A DNA stretch of 64,000 nt, from positions 585,001-649,000 of the forward strand of contig JADJVB010000013.1 in assembly GCA_016710745.1 (NCBI GenBank). The letters run 5' to 3'. Positions 53,961 to 63,304 of this stretch are shown here, in pieces. The translations under genes were made by a program, and so were the position numbers. The stretch is from Chitinophagaceae bacterium. Lineage in GTDB: Bacteria > Bacteroidota > Bacteroidia > Chitinophagales > Chitinophagaceae. A model generated the notes under the pieces. That model worked only from the letters and a program-made list of their open reading frames with translations. It searched no databases and was not told where the DNA came from. Position 1 is the first letter of the stretch, and the number at the start of each line of letters is the position of its first letter.

Positions 53961-56900
53961 ATGTTCAGGAAAATATTACTGTCATGCATTATTGTTTTTC
54001 CGTGTATTATAACCGGGGATATTATTCCTTCACTTGAATCAAAATTACCAGCCCCTGTTTTTAATTTTACAAAAGCGAATCATCCTGGCAAAAAAGCCAG
54101 AGCAACCATTAGCCCATTTTGGGAAACAGCTAAAAAAAATAATACTATTGATACGGCTGCTTTAAAACAAGGTAACTGGTATGCAGATGCAATAAGAAAC
54201 ATAGAGGTAAGTGAATATGAAATAAATAAAGATGATATAACAGGGGTCTATTGCGGCCCAAACCGTAAACAACGATTGAGATCATTTTTTAATTACAATA
54301 GTTTTACTCTGCAACCCAGCAGTGAAACGCAGGATTGGACATTAAAAATGCAGCTCTCCGGTATATATGCTGATAAAAAACTGGTTGCCCGGCCAGAGGA
54401 AAATGATCTGCCTGTGATTGGCTCTAATAAAATTGTTTTCAACAATCAAAATTTTACTACCGAATATGTAAACAACAAGGATGGCATAAGGCAAAATTTT
54501 GTCATACAAAAAGAGCCTGCCTCTAAACCTCAAAGCATAAACATCAAACTGCAAACAGGCAAGGGTTGGTACATTAATAAGGTACATGATAAAGAACTGC
54601 ATTTTGCAAAAAGAGAAGGCGAACAACTCAGCAAAAAAATTACCTACAACAGTTTAAAAGTTTGGGATGCCAATAATAAAGAATTGACAGCAAAGTTTGC
54701 AGTTAATAAAAAACATAGTGCATTTGAAATTGAAGTGAATACAGTAAATGCAGTTTATCCTATAACTATTGATCCTTTAAGTACAGGCTCAGCGGGTACA
54801 CCTGATTGGATTGGCGATGATGCTGACCAGACAAATGCCTATTATGGTTTTAGTGTTGCTTCTGCAGGTGATGTGAATGGGGATGGATATAGCGACGTGA
54901 TCATTGGGGCAAGAGGTTTTGATGGGGCATTTACTGATGAAGGCCGTGCCTTTGTCTACCATGGTAGTGCAACAGGCTTATCTTCCACCCCGTTAATCAT
55001 CCCCTATGTAGCTAATGAAGCGAATGCATATTTTGGGGAAAGTGTTTCCAGTGCTGGTGATGTAAATGGCGATGGATATAGCGATGTAATTATAGGAGCA
55101 TTTGGTTCAAGATATCTTGGTAATCCTCTTTATCCAGGTCGCGCCTTTGTTTACCATGGCAGTGCCAGTAGCTTATCGACTTTTCCTGATTGGATTGGAG
55201 TTGACTCTGACCAAAGTGCTACCGATTATGGGGGTAGTGTTGCTTGTGCTGGTGATGTGAATGGTGATGGATATAGTGATGTAATCATCGGGGCGGAATA
55301 TTATAAAGACGGAACTAATGCCGCGGAAGGCCGGGCTTTTGTTTATCATGGCAGTGCCAGTGGCTTATCTGCCATTCCCAATAGTACACCTGATGATGCC
55401 AACTTGCCAAATGCTCATTTTGGTGTTAGCGTGGCCGGTGCCGGAGATGTAAATGGGGATGGATTTAGTGATGTAATTATTGGGGCGCATTTATATAATG
55501 ATAATCTTCCATATTTTAAAGAAGGCCGAGTATTTGCTTACTATGGCAGTGCCAGTGGTTTATCTAGTTCCCCTAACTGGTTTAGGGATGATGCTGATCA
55601 AGACCAGTCAGGATTTGGAATTAGTGTAGCCAGTGCCGGAGATGTAAACGGAGATGGGTACAGTGATGTGATTATTGGAGCATATGGTTATGATGATGGG
55701 CCTTTTGGGTCAGAAGGCCGTGCTTTTGTTTACCATGGCAGTGCTGGTGGTTTATCAACCATTCCTAACAGTGTATTAGATGATGCAGATCAAAGTCTTG
55801 CATATTCTGGATTCAGTGTAGCAAGTGTGGGTGATGTAAATGGAGATGGGTACAGTGATGTGATGATGGGGGCTTATTTATATAACGATGGAGCCAATAA
55901 TGATGAAGGGCGGGCCTTTCTTTATTATGGCTCTTCTACAGGTTTATCGGCAACACCTAAATGCATACTAGATGATGCAGATCTGGCAGGAGCTAAATTT
56001 GGCTGGAGTGTAGCAAGTGCAGGCGATGTAAATGGCGATGGTTATAGCGATGTGATTATTGGAGCTCCTTTTTATAATGATGGACCCAATACAATAGAGG
56101 GTCGGGCTTTTGTTTATCATGGCAGCCCCAGCGGTTTATCCGCTGTACCAAACAACACACCAGATGATGCCAACCAGATTGACGCATCTTTTGGTTGGAG
56201 TGTGGCTAGTGCAGGCGATGTAAACGGGGATGGATATAGTGATGTGATCATTGGTGCCCCTGATTATGATGATGGGGCTAACACGGATGAGGGGCGTGCA
56301 TTTATTTATCACGGCAGTGCAATGGGTTTATCAGCAAGCCCAAACTCTACTCCAGATGATGCCGATCAGGCCGGCGCTAAATTTGGTATTAGTGTTGCCT
56401 GCGCAGGAGATGTAAACGGTGACGGGTATAGTGATGTGATTATTGGAGCATATAGTTACGATGATGGTGCCAATCTTAATGAAGGTCGTGCTTTTGTATA
56501 TTTTGGTAGTGCCGGTGGTTTATCGGCCAGCCCAAATAACACGCCAGATGATGCCGACCAGGCAAATGCGAATTTTGGATATAGTGTAGCTGGTGCCGGT
56601 GATGTGAATGGTGATGGATACAGCGATGTGATCATTGGGGCCTGGCGGTATAATGATGGGGCTAATACCCAGGAAGGGCGTGCCTTTGTATATTATGGCA
56701 GCGTCACAGGGTTATCAGCAAGCCCTGATAACAGCCCTGATGATGCCAACCAGGCATTTGCCTATTTTGGCTATAGCGTAGCTGGCGCCGGTGATATTAA
56801 CGGTGATGGGTACAGCGATGTAATTATTGGGGCTTACGGTTTTAATGACGGAGCTAATGGCCAGGAAGGCCGTGCATTTATATACCATGGCAGCTCCTCG

Positions 56901-57521
56901 GGTTTATCAGCCAATCCAAATAATACACCTGATGATGCAGATCAACCCGGTGCAAATTTTGGCTGGAGCGTTGCCGCAGCAGGGGATGTGAATGGGGATG
57001 GATTCAGTGATGTGATTATCGGAGCTCCCTACTATAATGATGGTATCAACGATGATGAGGGCCGGGCTTTTGTATATCATGGTAGTGCTGCTGGTTTATC
57101 AGCTACACCTAACAGTACCCCTGACGATGCTGATCAGGACTTAGCCAGTTTTGGAATCAGTGTAGCTAGTGCTGGCGATGTTAATGGCGATGGATACAGT
57201 GATGTGATTATTGGTGCTTTTCTTTACGATGATGGGGCTAATGCAGATGAAGGCCGTGCTTTTGTTTACTATGGAAGTTCCTCAGGGTTGTCAGCCACTC
57301 CCGGTGATATACAGGATGATGCCAACCAAGCAAATTCTGATTTCGGCTTTAGTGTTGCCGGTGCTGGAGATGTCAATGGGGATGGATTCAGTGATGTGAT
57401 TATTGGGGCTTATAGTTATGACGATGGAACCAATACCAATGAGGGCCGTGCATTTGTATATTATGGTAATAATGGTGGTGGTCTCCGAAATAATCGCGCA
57501 TTTATAATACCGACCTTATAA
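53961..57521 (+). CDS. FG-GAP (integrin-type) repeat secreted protein, main part of a broken gene
   Basis: 1,186 residues starting with a signal peptide (MFRKILLSCIIVFPCIITG). The N-terminal domain of about 270 residues is beta-rich and ends VNAVYPITIDPLS. Fourteen FG-GAP repeats follow, each with AGDVNGDGYSDVIIGA; the DxNxDGxxD loop is a Ca-binding motif. This would form two 7-blade propellers. The frame breaks at about 57495, where one base is missing (LRNN.R.. instead of LRNNLRxYNTD). The downstream pieces 57779-58180 and 58214-58420 belong to the same original gene. Probably a T9SS substrate when intact. Confidence 0.85.
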   Translation: MFRKILLSCIIVFPCIITGDIIPSLESKLPAPVFNFTKANHPGKKARATISPFWETAKKNNTIDTAALKQGNWYADAIRNIEVSEYEINKDDITGVYCGPNRKQRLRSFFNYNSFTLQPSSETQDWTLKMQLSGIYADKKLVARPEENDLPVIGSNKIVFNNQNFTTEYVNNKDGIRQNFVIQKEPASKPQSINIKLQTGKGWYINKVHDKELHFAKREGEQLSKKITYNSLKVWDANNKELTAKFAVNKKHSAFEIEVNTVNAVYPITIDPLSTGSAGTPDWIGDDADQTNAYYGFSVASAGDVNGDGYSDVIIGARGFDGAFTDEGRAFVYHGSATGLSSTPLIIPYVANEANAYFGESVSSAGDVNGDGYSDVIIGAFGSRYLGNPLYPGRAFVYHGSASSLSTFPDWIGVDSDQSATDYGGSVACAGDVNGDGYSDVIIGAEYYKDGTNAAEGRAFVYHGSASGLSAIPNSTPDDANLPNAHFGVSVAGAGDVNGDGFSDVIIGAHLYNDNLPYFKEGRVFAYYGSASGLSSSPNWFRDDADQDQSGFGISVASAGDVNGDGYSDVIIGAYGYDDGPFGSEGRAFVYHGSAGGLSTIPNSVLDDADQSLAYSGFSVASVGDVNGDGYSDVMMGAYLYNDGANNDEGRAFLYYGSSTGLSATPKCILDDADLAGAKFGWSVASAGDVNGDGYSDVIIGAPFYNDGPNTIEGRAFVYHGSPSGLSAVPNNTPDDANQIDASFGWSVASAGDVNGDGYSDVIIGAPDYDDGANTDEGRAFIYHGSAMGLSASPNSTPDDADQAGAKFGISVACAGDVNGDGYSDVIIGAYSYDDGANLNEGRAFVYFGSAGGLSASPNNTPDDADQANANFGYSVAGAGDVNGDGYSDVIIGAWRYNDGANTQEGRAFVYYGSVTGLSASPDNSPDDANQAFAYFGYSVAGAGDINGDGYSDVIIGAYGFNDGANGQEGRAFIYHGSSSGLSANPNNTPDDADQPGANFGWSVAAAGDVNGDGFSDVIIGAPYYNDGINDDEGRAFVYHGSAAGLSATPNSTPDDADQDLASFGISVASAGDVNGDGYSDVIIGAFLYDDGANADEGRAFVYYGSSSGLSATPGDIQDDANQANSDFGFSVAGAGDVNGDGFSDVIIGAYSYDDGTNTNEGRAFVYYGNNGGGLRNNRAFIIPTL

Positions 57522-58180
57522 CTCCTATAGACCGAAGCAATATACTTATACCAAACCTCTTTGGCGCTGGGTTGTTTTCAAAATCACCATTAGGCAGAGT
57601 AAAAGGTAAACTGGCTTGGGAAGTAAAAAAGTAGGGGCAACCTTTCAGTGGAAACCCTATAACAAACAGTGCTGCTTACTTAGATAAGCAACCTTCGCTA
57701 ACTGACCTTGGCATCGCAGGTACAGAACTAAAATATAATGTACAAAAACCTGGGCGGCAAAATAAGATAAGGGTAAGAGTGGAGTATGATAAAGTTTCTG
57801 CCATTACCGGCCAGGTCTTTGGGCCATGGCGTTACCCAACCGCTTATTTACAGGGGGCACATGGTATGAACTCTATTCCATTGCCTATAAAATTAAATTC
57901 ATTCGAGGGAGCATTAGTTGCGGATAAAGTAAAACTCCAATGGCAATCGTCTGATGATGAAAACGTGGCAATCTATCAAATTGAACGCAGCAGCAACAAC
58001 AGGAATTTTACTACAATCGGCAGTGTACCTTCAATTCATCAAAACAGCAACAGTTATATTTTTACTGATAGTCAACCATTGAAAGGTTTATCCTGGTATC
58101 GCCTTAAAATTACGGATGAATACAACCATATTAATTATTCCAAAACTGTTGTCATAAAAAATACCAATGATGAATTTTAG
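57522..58180 (+). pseudogene. Middle piece of the broken FG-GAP gene
   Basis: Reading on in the frame of 57779, the DNA encodes the usual post-propeller region (LFGAGLFSKSPLGRVKGKL, then WEVKK), an in-frame TAG at 57632-57634 where Gln would fit (CAG to TAG), and then GQPFSGNPITNSAAYLDKQ through RVRVEYDKV (GTG 57779) to a fibronectin-like end (IERSSNNRNFTTIG...ITDEYNHINYSKT). It stops at a second TAG, 58178-58180. It has no start or signal of its own. Confidence 0.75.
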
Positions 58181-58420
58181 GTTTATCCAACCTTACTCAA
58201 TAAGGGCGAAAAGATGAACCTGCATTTTAAAAACAGTAATACAAGTAGTTTGGAAATTCAGTTAGTGAATATTAGTGGAGCAACTGTTTTTAAAAAAGCA
58301 ATGGATGTCAATAGCAATACCATTCCAGTAGAATTGCCATCAATGTCATCAGGTGTTTATATTTTATCTGTAAAGCAAAAAGGGGCAAATGTAAATGTGC
58401 AAAAAATTATTATTCGGTAG
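58181..58420 (+). pseudogene. T9SS sorting-domain piece of the broken FG-GAP gene
   Basis: In the same frame after the TAG at 58178-58180 the DNA encodes VYPTLLNKGEKMNLHFKNS, then IQLVNISGATVFKKAM and SSGVYILSVKQKG...VQKIIIR, a T9SS type A C-terminal domain. It has an internal ATG at 58214 but cannot be exported alone. It shows that the ancestral protein was a T9SS substrate. Confidence 0.75.
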
Positions 58421-58480
58421 TAATTATTTTAAAAATAAGTATTTCATCTCATAAAGATGGTATGCGTAAAAAATTATACA

Positions 58481-58987
58481 ATGAAACTAATACATTATTA
58501 CAAACCTTTGCCGGTTATCTTTTGTTTATTGTTAATTATATCCTGTACTAAAAGTAGCGATACCGACCCAGTCAATAATCCTGCACCTGCTATAACCGGC
58601 ACTTTCACTTTCAATGGAGAGGTTAATACAGGTACTTCTTTGTGCTATACAGACGCATCAAACTATACAGGGACCGGGTTGGCAGCCAGGATTACTTTGA
58701 ATACACCAGGCTATATTAAAAATGTAACACTTGGAAATTTACCTTTGTCGGGTTCAGTTGCTGTATCAGATAAATATGACAGGATAGGTTGCTATAGTTG
58801 TCCTGTTATTTTCACTGATTATGGACTTCTTCCTTTTGACACAGAAGATAGTTATGAGTCATTCTCAGGCACTATTACAAAAACCAGTACAGGTTATTCT
58901 TTTAGTGCATTACTGACAAAAACCTATGATATTGGAACCTCCGGGGCTCAGAAATATTCATTAACTGGGAGTTTAAATTGTCAATGA
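58481..58987 (+). CDS. Lipoprotein of unknown function
   Basis: 168 residues with a lipoprotein signal (LPVIFCLLLIISC, then TKSSDTDP). The mature protein is a beta-rich domain with four cysteines (SLCYTD; GCYSCPV; C-terminal LNCQ), suggesting disulfides. The start at ATG 58481 fits the signal; an ATG 24 nt upstream is also possible. Last gene of the island, converging on rlmN 20 bp away. Confidence 0.7.
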   Translation: MKLIHYYKPLPVIFCLLLIISCTKSSDTDPVNNPAPAITGTFTFNGEVNTGTSLCYTDASNYTGTGLAARITLNTPGYIKNVTLGNLPLSGSVAVSDKYDRIGCYSCPVIFTDYGLLPFDTEDSYESFSGTITKTSTGYSFSALLTKTYDIGTSGAQKYSLTGSLNCQ

Positions 58988-59007
58988 GTAAAAAATGGAT
59001 GAAAATA

Positions 59008-60048
59008 TTATTTCTTATTCGCCAACTGCCCGCAAGCCGCATCAATATCCTTACCCCGGCTTCTTCTTAGTCTTACATTCACCCGGTGTTTGGCCAGGTA
59101 ATCGGTAAACAATTGCGTCGTGTCCTCTTCCGATTTTAAATAAGGAATGCCCGACACGGTATTAAACTCAATGATATTTATTAAATGAGTAGGTATTTTC
59201 CGGTATACTTTTACCAATTCTTCTGCATCTTCTATACTGTCGTTAACTCCCTTTAAAAGAACATATTCCAAAGTGATGTCGTTCTTGGTTTGTTCATAAA
59301 AGTAATTGAGGGCCTCCGTTAATGCCGCAATATTGTTGGTTTCATTTATGGCCATTATGGTATTTCGCTTTTTATCATCAGCGGCATGCAGTGATAACGC
59401 CAGGTTAAACCTTACTTTATCATCACCCAACTGCCTGATCATTTTGGCTACACCTGCCGTGGAGACAGTGATCCTTTTGGGGCTCATGGCCATACTGTCG
59501 CTGGCCGTAATTCTTTCAATAGATTTTAAAACATTGTTGTAATTCAACAATGGCTCACCCATGCCCATGTAAACTATATTGGTAATACCGGTGCCATACA
59601 TTTTTACACTCTGCTCATTCAAAATGGCTACCTGATCGTATATCTCATCAAAGTGCAGGTTGCGCTTACGGTCCATTAAACCGGTTGCACAAAATTTGCA
59701 GGCCAGGCTGCATCCTATCTGAGAGGATACGCAGGCCGTATTTCTTTTTTCGGTGGGAATGATCACGCCTTCCAGCAAATGCCCGTCAAACGTTTTAAAC
59801 CTCGATTTTAAAGTACCATCACTGCTGTGCTGGGTGGCATCTACCGTCATGGTTTTAAATTCAAAATCTTCAGCCAGTTTTTTACGCAATTCCAGCGATA
59901 AATTGCTCATGTCATCAAAACTGCGGGCATTATTCTTCCAAAGCCATTCATAGGCCTGTATTGCTCTGAACTTTTTATCTCCTATCGATTCAAAATATTC
60001 TTTTAATTCTATTAGGCTTAAACTGCGTATGTTTTTTGATGCTGACAT
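59008..60048 (-). CDS. rlmN: 23S rRNA (A2503-C2)/tRNA (A37-C2) methyltransferase
   Basis: A 346-residue radical-SAM methylase that acts on A2503 of 23S rRNA and on some tRNAs. The iron-sulfur motif CxxxCxxC is GCSLACKFCATG (about residue 110). The mechanistic C-terminal Cys is in DIDAACGQLANKK. The start MSASKNIRS at 60048 is chosen over a TTG six codons upstream, because the -7 box (60053-60060) lies in between; initiation may even be leaderless. Its 3' end is the right direct repeat of the 11.2-kb island. Confidence 0.96.
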   Translation of the reverse strand: MSASKNIRSLSLIELKEYFESIGDKKFRAIQAYEWLWKNNARSFDDMSNLSLELRKKLAEDFEFKTMTVDATQHSSDGTLKSRFKTFDGHLLEGVIIPTEKRNTACVSSQIGCSLACKFCATGLMDRKRNLHFDEIYDQVAILNEQSVKMYGTGITNIVYMGMGEPLLNYNNVLKSIERITASDSMAMSPKRITVSTAGVAKMIRQLGDDKVRFNLALSLHAADDKKRNTIMAINETNNIAALTEALNYFYEQTKNDITLEYVLLKGVNDSIEDAEELVKVYRKIPTHLINIIEFNTVSGIPYLKSEEDTTQLFTDYLAKHRVNVRLRRSRGKDIDAACGQLANKK

Positions 60049-60052
60049 GCGG

Positions 60053-60060
60053 CAAAGGTA
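60053..60060 (-). promoter_or_regulatory. -7 box of the rlmN promoter
   Basis: TACCTTTG on the minus strand, an exact TAnnTTTG match, ending 5 nt before the ATG. Transcription would begin at or next to the start codon. Confidence 0.6.
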
Positions 60061-60208
60061 AGCCAAGGCAGCTATTATCGGCTTTTAAAATACCTTGGTC
60101 AGGGTATATACCCATCTTTAAAATATTTTATTTTTGAGCATGGTTGAAGCAAATGGCCGAAAGATCCAGCCAGGCTAAATCTGTTTTCATAACTAAATTG
60201 TATAATTC

Positions 60209-63019
60209 ATGTTAATCCGGGTTTATTATTTCATCATATTCATGTTTGTAATAAGCCTTCAAAGCACGGCACAACAGGCCTTGATTTATGAAGAATCCTT
60301 TGATATGAATACCAGGGCCTGGGCCGTTTGGGATAATGAATGGAACAGCGCCCGGTTTGCGAAAGGGCAATCCCTGTATGAAATGAAAGGCAACTATTCT
60401 CACCAGACCTGGAATAATGAGATACGATTTGATGTTGCAAGGGATTTTGCCATTGAAACGAAGTTTAGTTTGCTGAACGGCAAACCGGGCGAAACCAGCT
60501 TCTGGCTGGAATGGGGCCTGGCCAACGTGGGGAAAGATTATTTTGCATTTGGAATTTATTCCGATGGAAAATTCCAGTATGGAAAATCGGTTAACAGTAA
60601 ATGGACGCCAATAACAGAAACACCTGTATCCAATGCGGCTATCGGGAGTGGTAGCAATAAGGTGAATGTGATGCGGATTGAAAGAACAGGTCAATCCATG
60701 ATTTTCCGCATCAACGGAACTGAAGTGTACCGTGCAAATTTTGAATCATTCAATACCAAGTGTGCCACCGGTTTCCAGGCTAATGGCCTGCAGCAGTTGG
60801 CGGTAGATTACCTGCGGATATATCAGGATCCTTCAGCAAATGATCTTACAGCAAATAAAGTGGCAACATCAACGCTTTTCCCCAACTTTAAAAAACTGGA
60901 TAAGGACATTGAATGGAAAAGCGGCTATTTGTTTGCTGGCTGTGTGAATGGCAATTGCGAAGACGGAACGGGAACCTACCTGGAAGTTTACTGCGACCGC
61001 TGGAACGAAAACAAAGGCAAGCTGCAGTATAAATTGTATAAAGGCATTTTCAGCATGAATGCCAGGCTATTCACCGGGTCCATTTACTACAAAGATTTTC
61101 TGGTTGACAGAAAAAACAACCGTAAAGATTTTGAACCGGAAAAAGGATCGGTTGATTTCAGCAGCGTGGAGAAAACCTGCACTGAAGGCGAAAGCGGGGA
61201 AATGAAACTTACCGGAACTTCGGATTTGTTTTATGGCGTAAAATTTTACAGCAGGCATGGGCGGTCAAAAGGTTTGATGGCAAAGCCAGGAGTTTACGCA
61301 GAGGGCTACTATCATAACGGCGAACCTGTTTACATGTACCTGAAAGATAATGCCGGTAACCAGTTTTGGGGATTGGTAAATCATAATTTTGAGAAAGTGG
61401 CCGGATACGAGAAGAAAGTTGATGGTACCATATATGCCGGCGGCTTTTACAATGAAATGTATTTTGGGCCCGGCCAACGCACCGGCAATGGCAAAACCGA
61501 AGAAGGGATATGGAACCGCGGCGGACTGGTATCGGCCCAGCCGGTCTTTATTCCGGATACAGCCCTGCTTAAAAAAGCGGCAATGGAGATTGCAGGAAAT
61601 TTGCCCTTCTCCATTAAGCTGGATCCGTTGAATGTGGATGAATATCACGATAATGGTTTTGGAGGCCGCATCTACAAAGAAAACGGAGCCGAAACAACAT
61701 CTGTTTTAAATGGAAACGGCCTGGTATTGGGCTACGATCACCAATTGTATTTTGGACATTTCATCAATGGAAAGGCAGATGGCATGGGCTTTTTTGCAAT
61801 ACCCCGCTGGGGAGAGGGTAGTTTTCCAAAAAGCACAAATGTATACGGAGGATTTTTTGAGCAGGGGAAATTAATGGTAGGGCCTGTAGTTCATAAAACC
61901 AGAACGGTGGAGATCAGTAAGGTATGGGAATTGGTAACTGCAATTAAAGATGATCAGAATTTTCAGGAAGAACGGATGATGATCCGTAACTCAAATTATT
62001 TTGGTGCACTTACAAGTTTTCGGGCAAAAGCACAAAAAGGTGTTGCAAATGCAGGCTATCATGTAAATAAATTCAATGAGTTCTTTACAAACAAGGAAGA
62101 TTTTATTGTAAACAAACCGGCAAACCCTGAGCTGCAAAAAACGATGGGTCTTTATTTTTCCGGTAAGCCGGGTGATGCGTTCAAAGGACTTGCTGCAGCC
62201 GCAGACCTTGGTAATGCAGAAGCAACCTATTACCTGGCAGGTTTTTATGAAAAGGGCATTGCTACCGAAAAGCATATTGGCAAGTCGGATGATTATTACC
62301 GAAAATCTGTACAAGGTGGGTATATACGAGCCGCTTTGCCATTGGCCCGCAAAAGCCTGACTATTTTTGAAAGCTTGTTGAAATATGGAACGCCTTATAC
62401 TTTGTGGTTTAACGATTCGGCCATGAAATATTATATGATTGCGGCACAGTCTCAACCCTCACAATCAATTTCACCTGCTGAGATACAGGAGAGCAGGATT
62501 GGTTATTACCGGGCCAAATATCCTGCCCTGCGAAATTCAATAAATATAAACATACAATTGGGCGATGATGCGGATCCCAACACCAGTTTTGGCAATGTAA
62601 TAGCAATGGATAAAGCAGACAAACAAAGGCAAGCAGATATGAAAGCAGATATGCTGGCAAATATTAATAAAGTTGCCGGCAGTTATTATTATTGCATTTC
62701 CAGCCATCAGATACTTTATGTTGCCCCTTATGTGGATAAGGGAGGCACAACTTATGTGTTGAATGCCAAATACTTACACTACAACCAGTCTAAAAATTTT
62801 TATTCCACAGTAGCGGTAAATGCGCTGTTAAACCCGGGTTTGTATAAACGTATTAATCAAACCCTTACCTGCTCTGCATGTAAAGGAGAAGGCGTAATAT
62901 ACAGAGCTTATAAAACAACCGTAGCCGATTATGAGTATACCCTGGGCGTAAAAATTGTACAAAGTGGCAGCAACGCCAGCAAATGCCTTGCTTGCGGTGG
63001 CGGAGGCCTGGTGCACTAA
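60209..63019 (+). CDS. Large exported protein with Sel1-like repeats and C-terminal zinc-ribbon-like motif
   Basis: 936 residues with a signal peptide (MLIRVYYFIIFMFVISLQSTAQ). The first 200 residues look like a lectin/laminin-G-like sandwich (IYEESFDMNTRAWAVWDNEW ... AVDYLRIYQ). The middle has MORN-like stretches (YKGIFSMNARLFTGSIYYKD; GNGKTEEGIWNRGG). Residues of about 650-710 match Sel1-type helical repeats (GNAEATYYLAGFYEKGIATEK). The end has CSACKGEG and CLACGGGG, a DnaJ-type pair of CxxCxG motifs likely to bind zinc. I do not recognise the whole protein. Monocistronic. Confidence 0.8.
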   Translation: MLIRVYYFIIFMFVISLQSTAQQALIYEESFDMNTRAWAVWDNEWNSARFAKGQSLYEMKGNYSHQTWNNEIRFDVARDFAIETKFSLLNGKPGETSFWLEWGLANVGKDYFAFGIYSDGKFQYGKSVNSKWTPITETPVSNAAIGSGSNKVNVMRIERTGQSMIFRINGTEVYRANFESFNTKCATGFQANGLQQLAVDYLRIYQDPSANDLTANKVATSTLFPNFKKLDKDIEWKSGYLFAGCVNGNCEDGTGTYLEVYCDRWNENKGKLQYKLYKGIFSMNARLFTGSIYYKDFLVDRKNNRKDFEPEKGSVDFSSVEKTCTEGESGEMKLTGTSDLFYGVKFYSRHGRSKGLMAKPGVYAEGYYHNGEPVYMYLKDNAGNQFWGLVNHNFEKVAGYEKKVDGTIYAGGFYNEMYFGPGQRTGNGKTEEGIWNRGGLVSAQPVFIPDTALLKKAAMEIAGNLPFSIKLDPLNVDEYHDNGFGGRIYKENGAETTSVLNGNGLVLGYDHQLYFGHFINGKADGMGFFAIPRWGEGSFPKSTNVYGGFFEQGKLMVGPVVHKTRTVEISKVWELVTAIKDDQNFQEERMMIRNSNYFGALTSFRAKAQKGVANAGYHVNKFNEFFTNKEDFIVNKPANPELQKTMGLYFSGKPGDAFKGLAAAADLGNAEATYYLAGFYEKGIATEKHIGKSDDYYRKSVQGGYIRAALPLARKSLTIFESLLKYGTPYTLWFNDSAMKYYMIAAQSQPSQSISPAEIQESRIGYYRAKYPALRNSININIQLGDDADPNTSFGNVIAMDKADKQRQADMKADMLANINKVAGSYYYCISSHQILYVAPYVDKGGTTYVLNAKYLHYNQSKNFYSTVAVNALLNPGLYKRINQTLTCSACKGEGVIYRAYKTTVADYEYTLGVKIVQSGSNASKCLACGGGGLVH

Positions 63020-63084
63020 TGCGGTTGTGATGAAATTTCATGAATTGTCTTCAGAATTTTGTAGCTTAACGGTATCATGAAAAA

Positions 63085-63268
63085 AATGCCAGTCTGCGTG
63101 TACTTATTTTAAGCAACGATGGCCTTTTGGTGGTTAAGCAACAAACTTTTTTTAAAAACAGTTTTGGCCGGCTAAGGGATATTTGTATTTCACCGGCAGG
63201 CAGAGTTTACCTGTGTAGCAGCAATGGCGCTAACCGGGATTTGCTGGTACAAATTTCTAAACCTTAGG
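63085..63268 (+). pseudogene. 3' relic of a PQQ-type sugar dehydrogenase gene
   Basis: An in-frame stretch ending in TAG (63266-63268) reads SLRVLILSNDGLLVV...FGRLRDICISPAGRVYLCSSN, then NRDLLVQISKP. This matches the C-terminus of PQQ-dependent glucose/sorbosone dehydrogenases (GRLRDV..GPDGxlYxxTSN). Only about 60 codons remain, and no start or upstream part exists. Confidence 0.7.
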
Positions 63269-63270
63269 CC

Positions 63271-63278
63271 TATCTTTG
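63271..63278 (+). promoter_or_regulatory. -7 box upstream of the thiolase gene
   Basis: TATCTTTG, an exact TAnnTTTG match, 26 nt before the thiolase ATG and just after the relic stop. Confidence 0.55.
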
Positions 63279-63304
63279 CCAACGCCGGATACATAAAAAA
63301 TAAT

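Noticed and set aside
57632..58180. TAG read as an amino acid in the FG-GAP gene
   Set aside because: tex in the same window ends in TAG, and the FG-GAP gene also has a frameshift, so decay is simpler than recoding.
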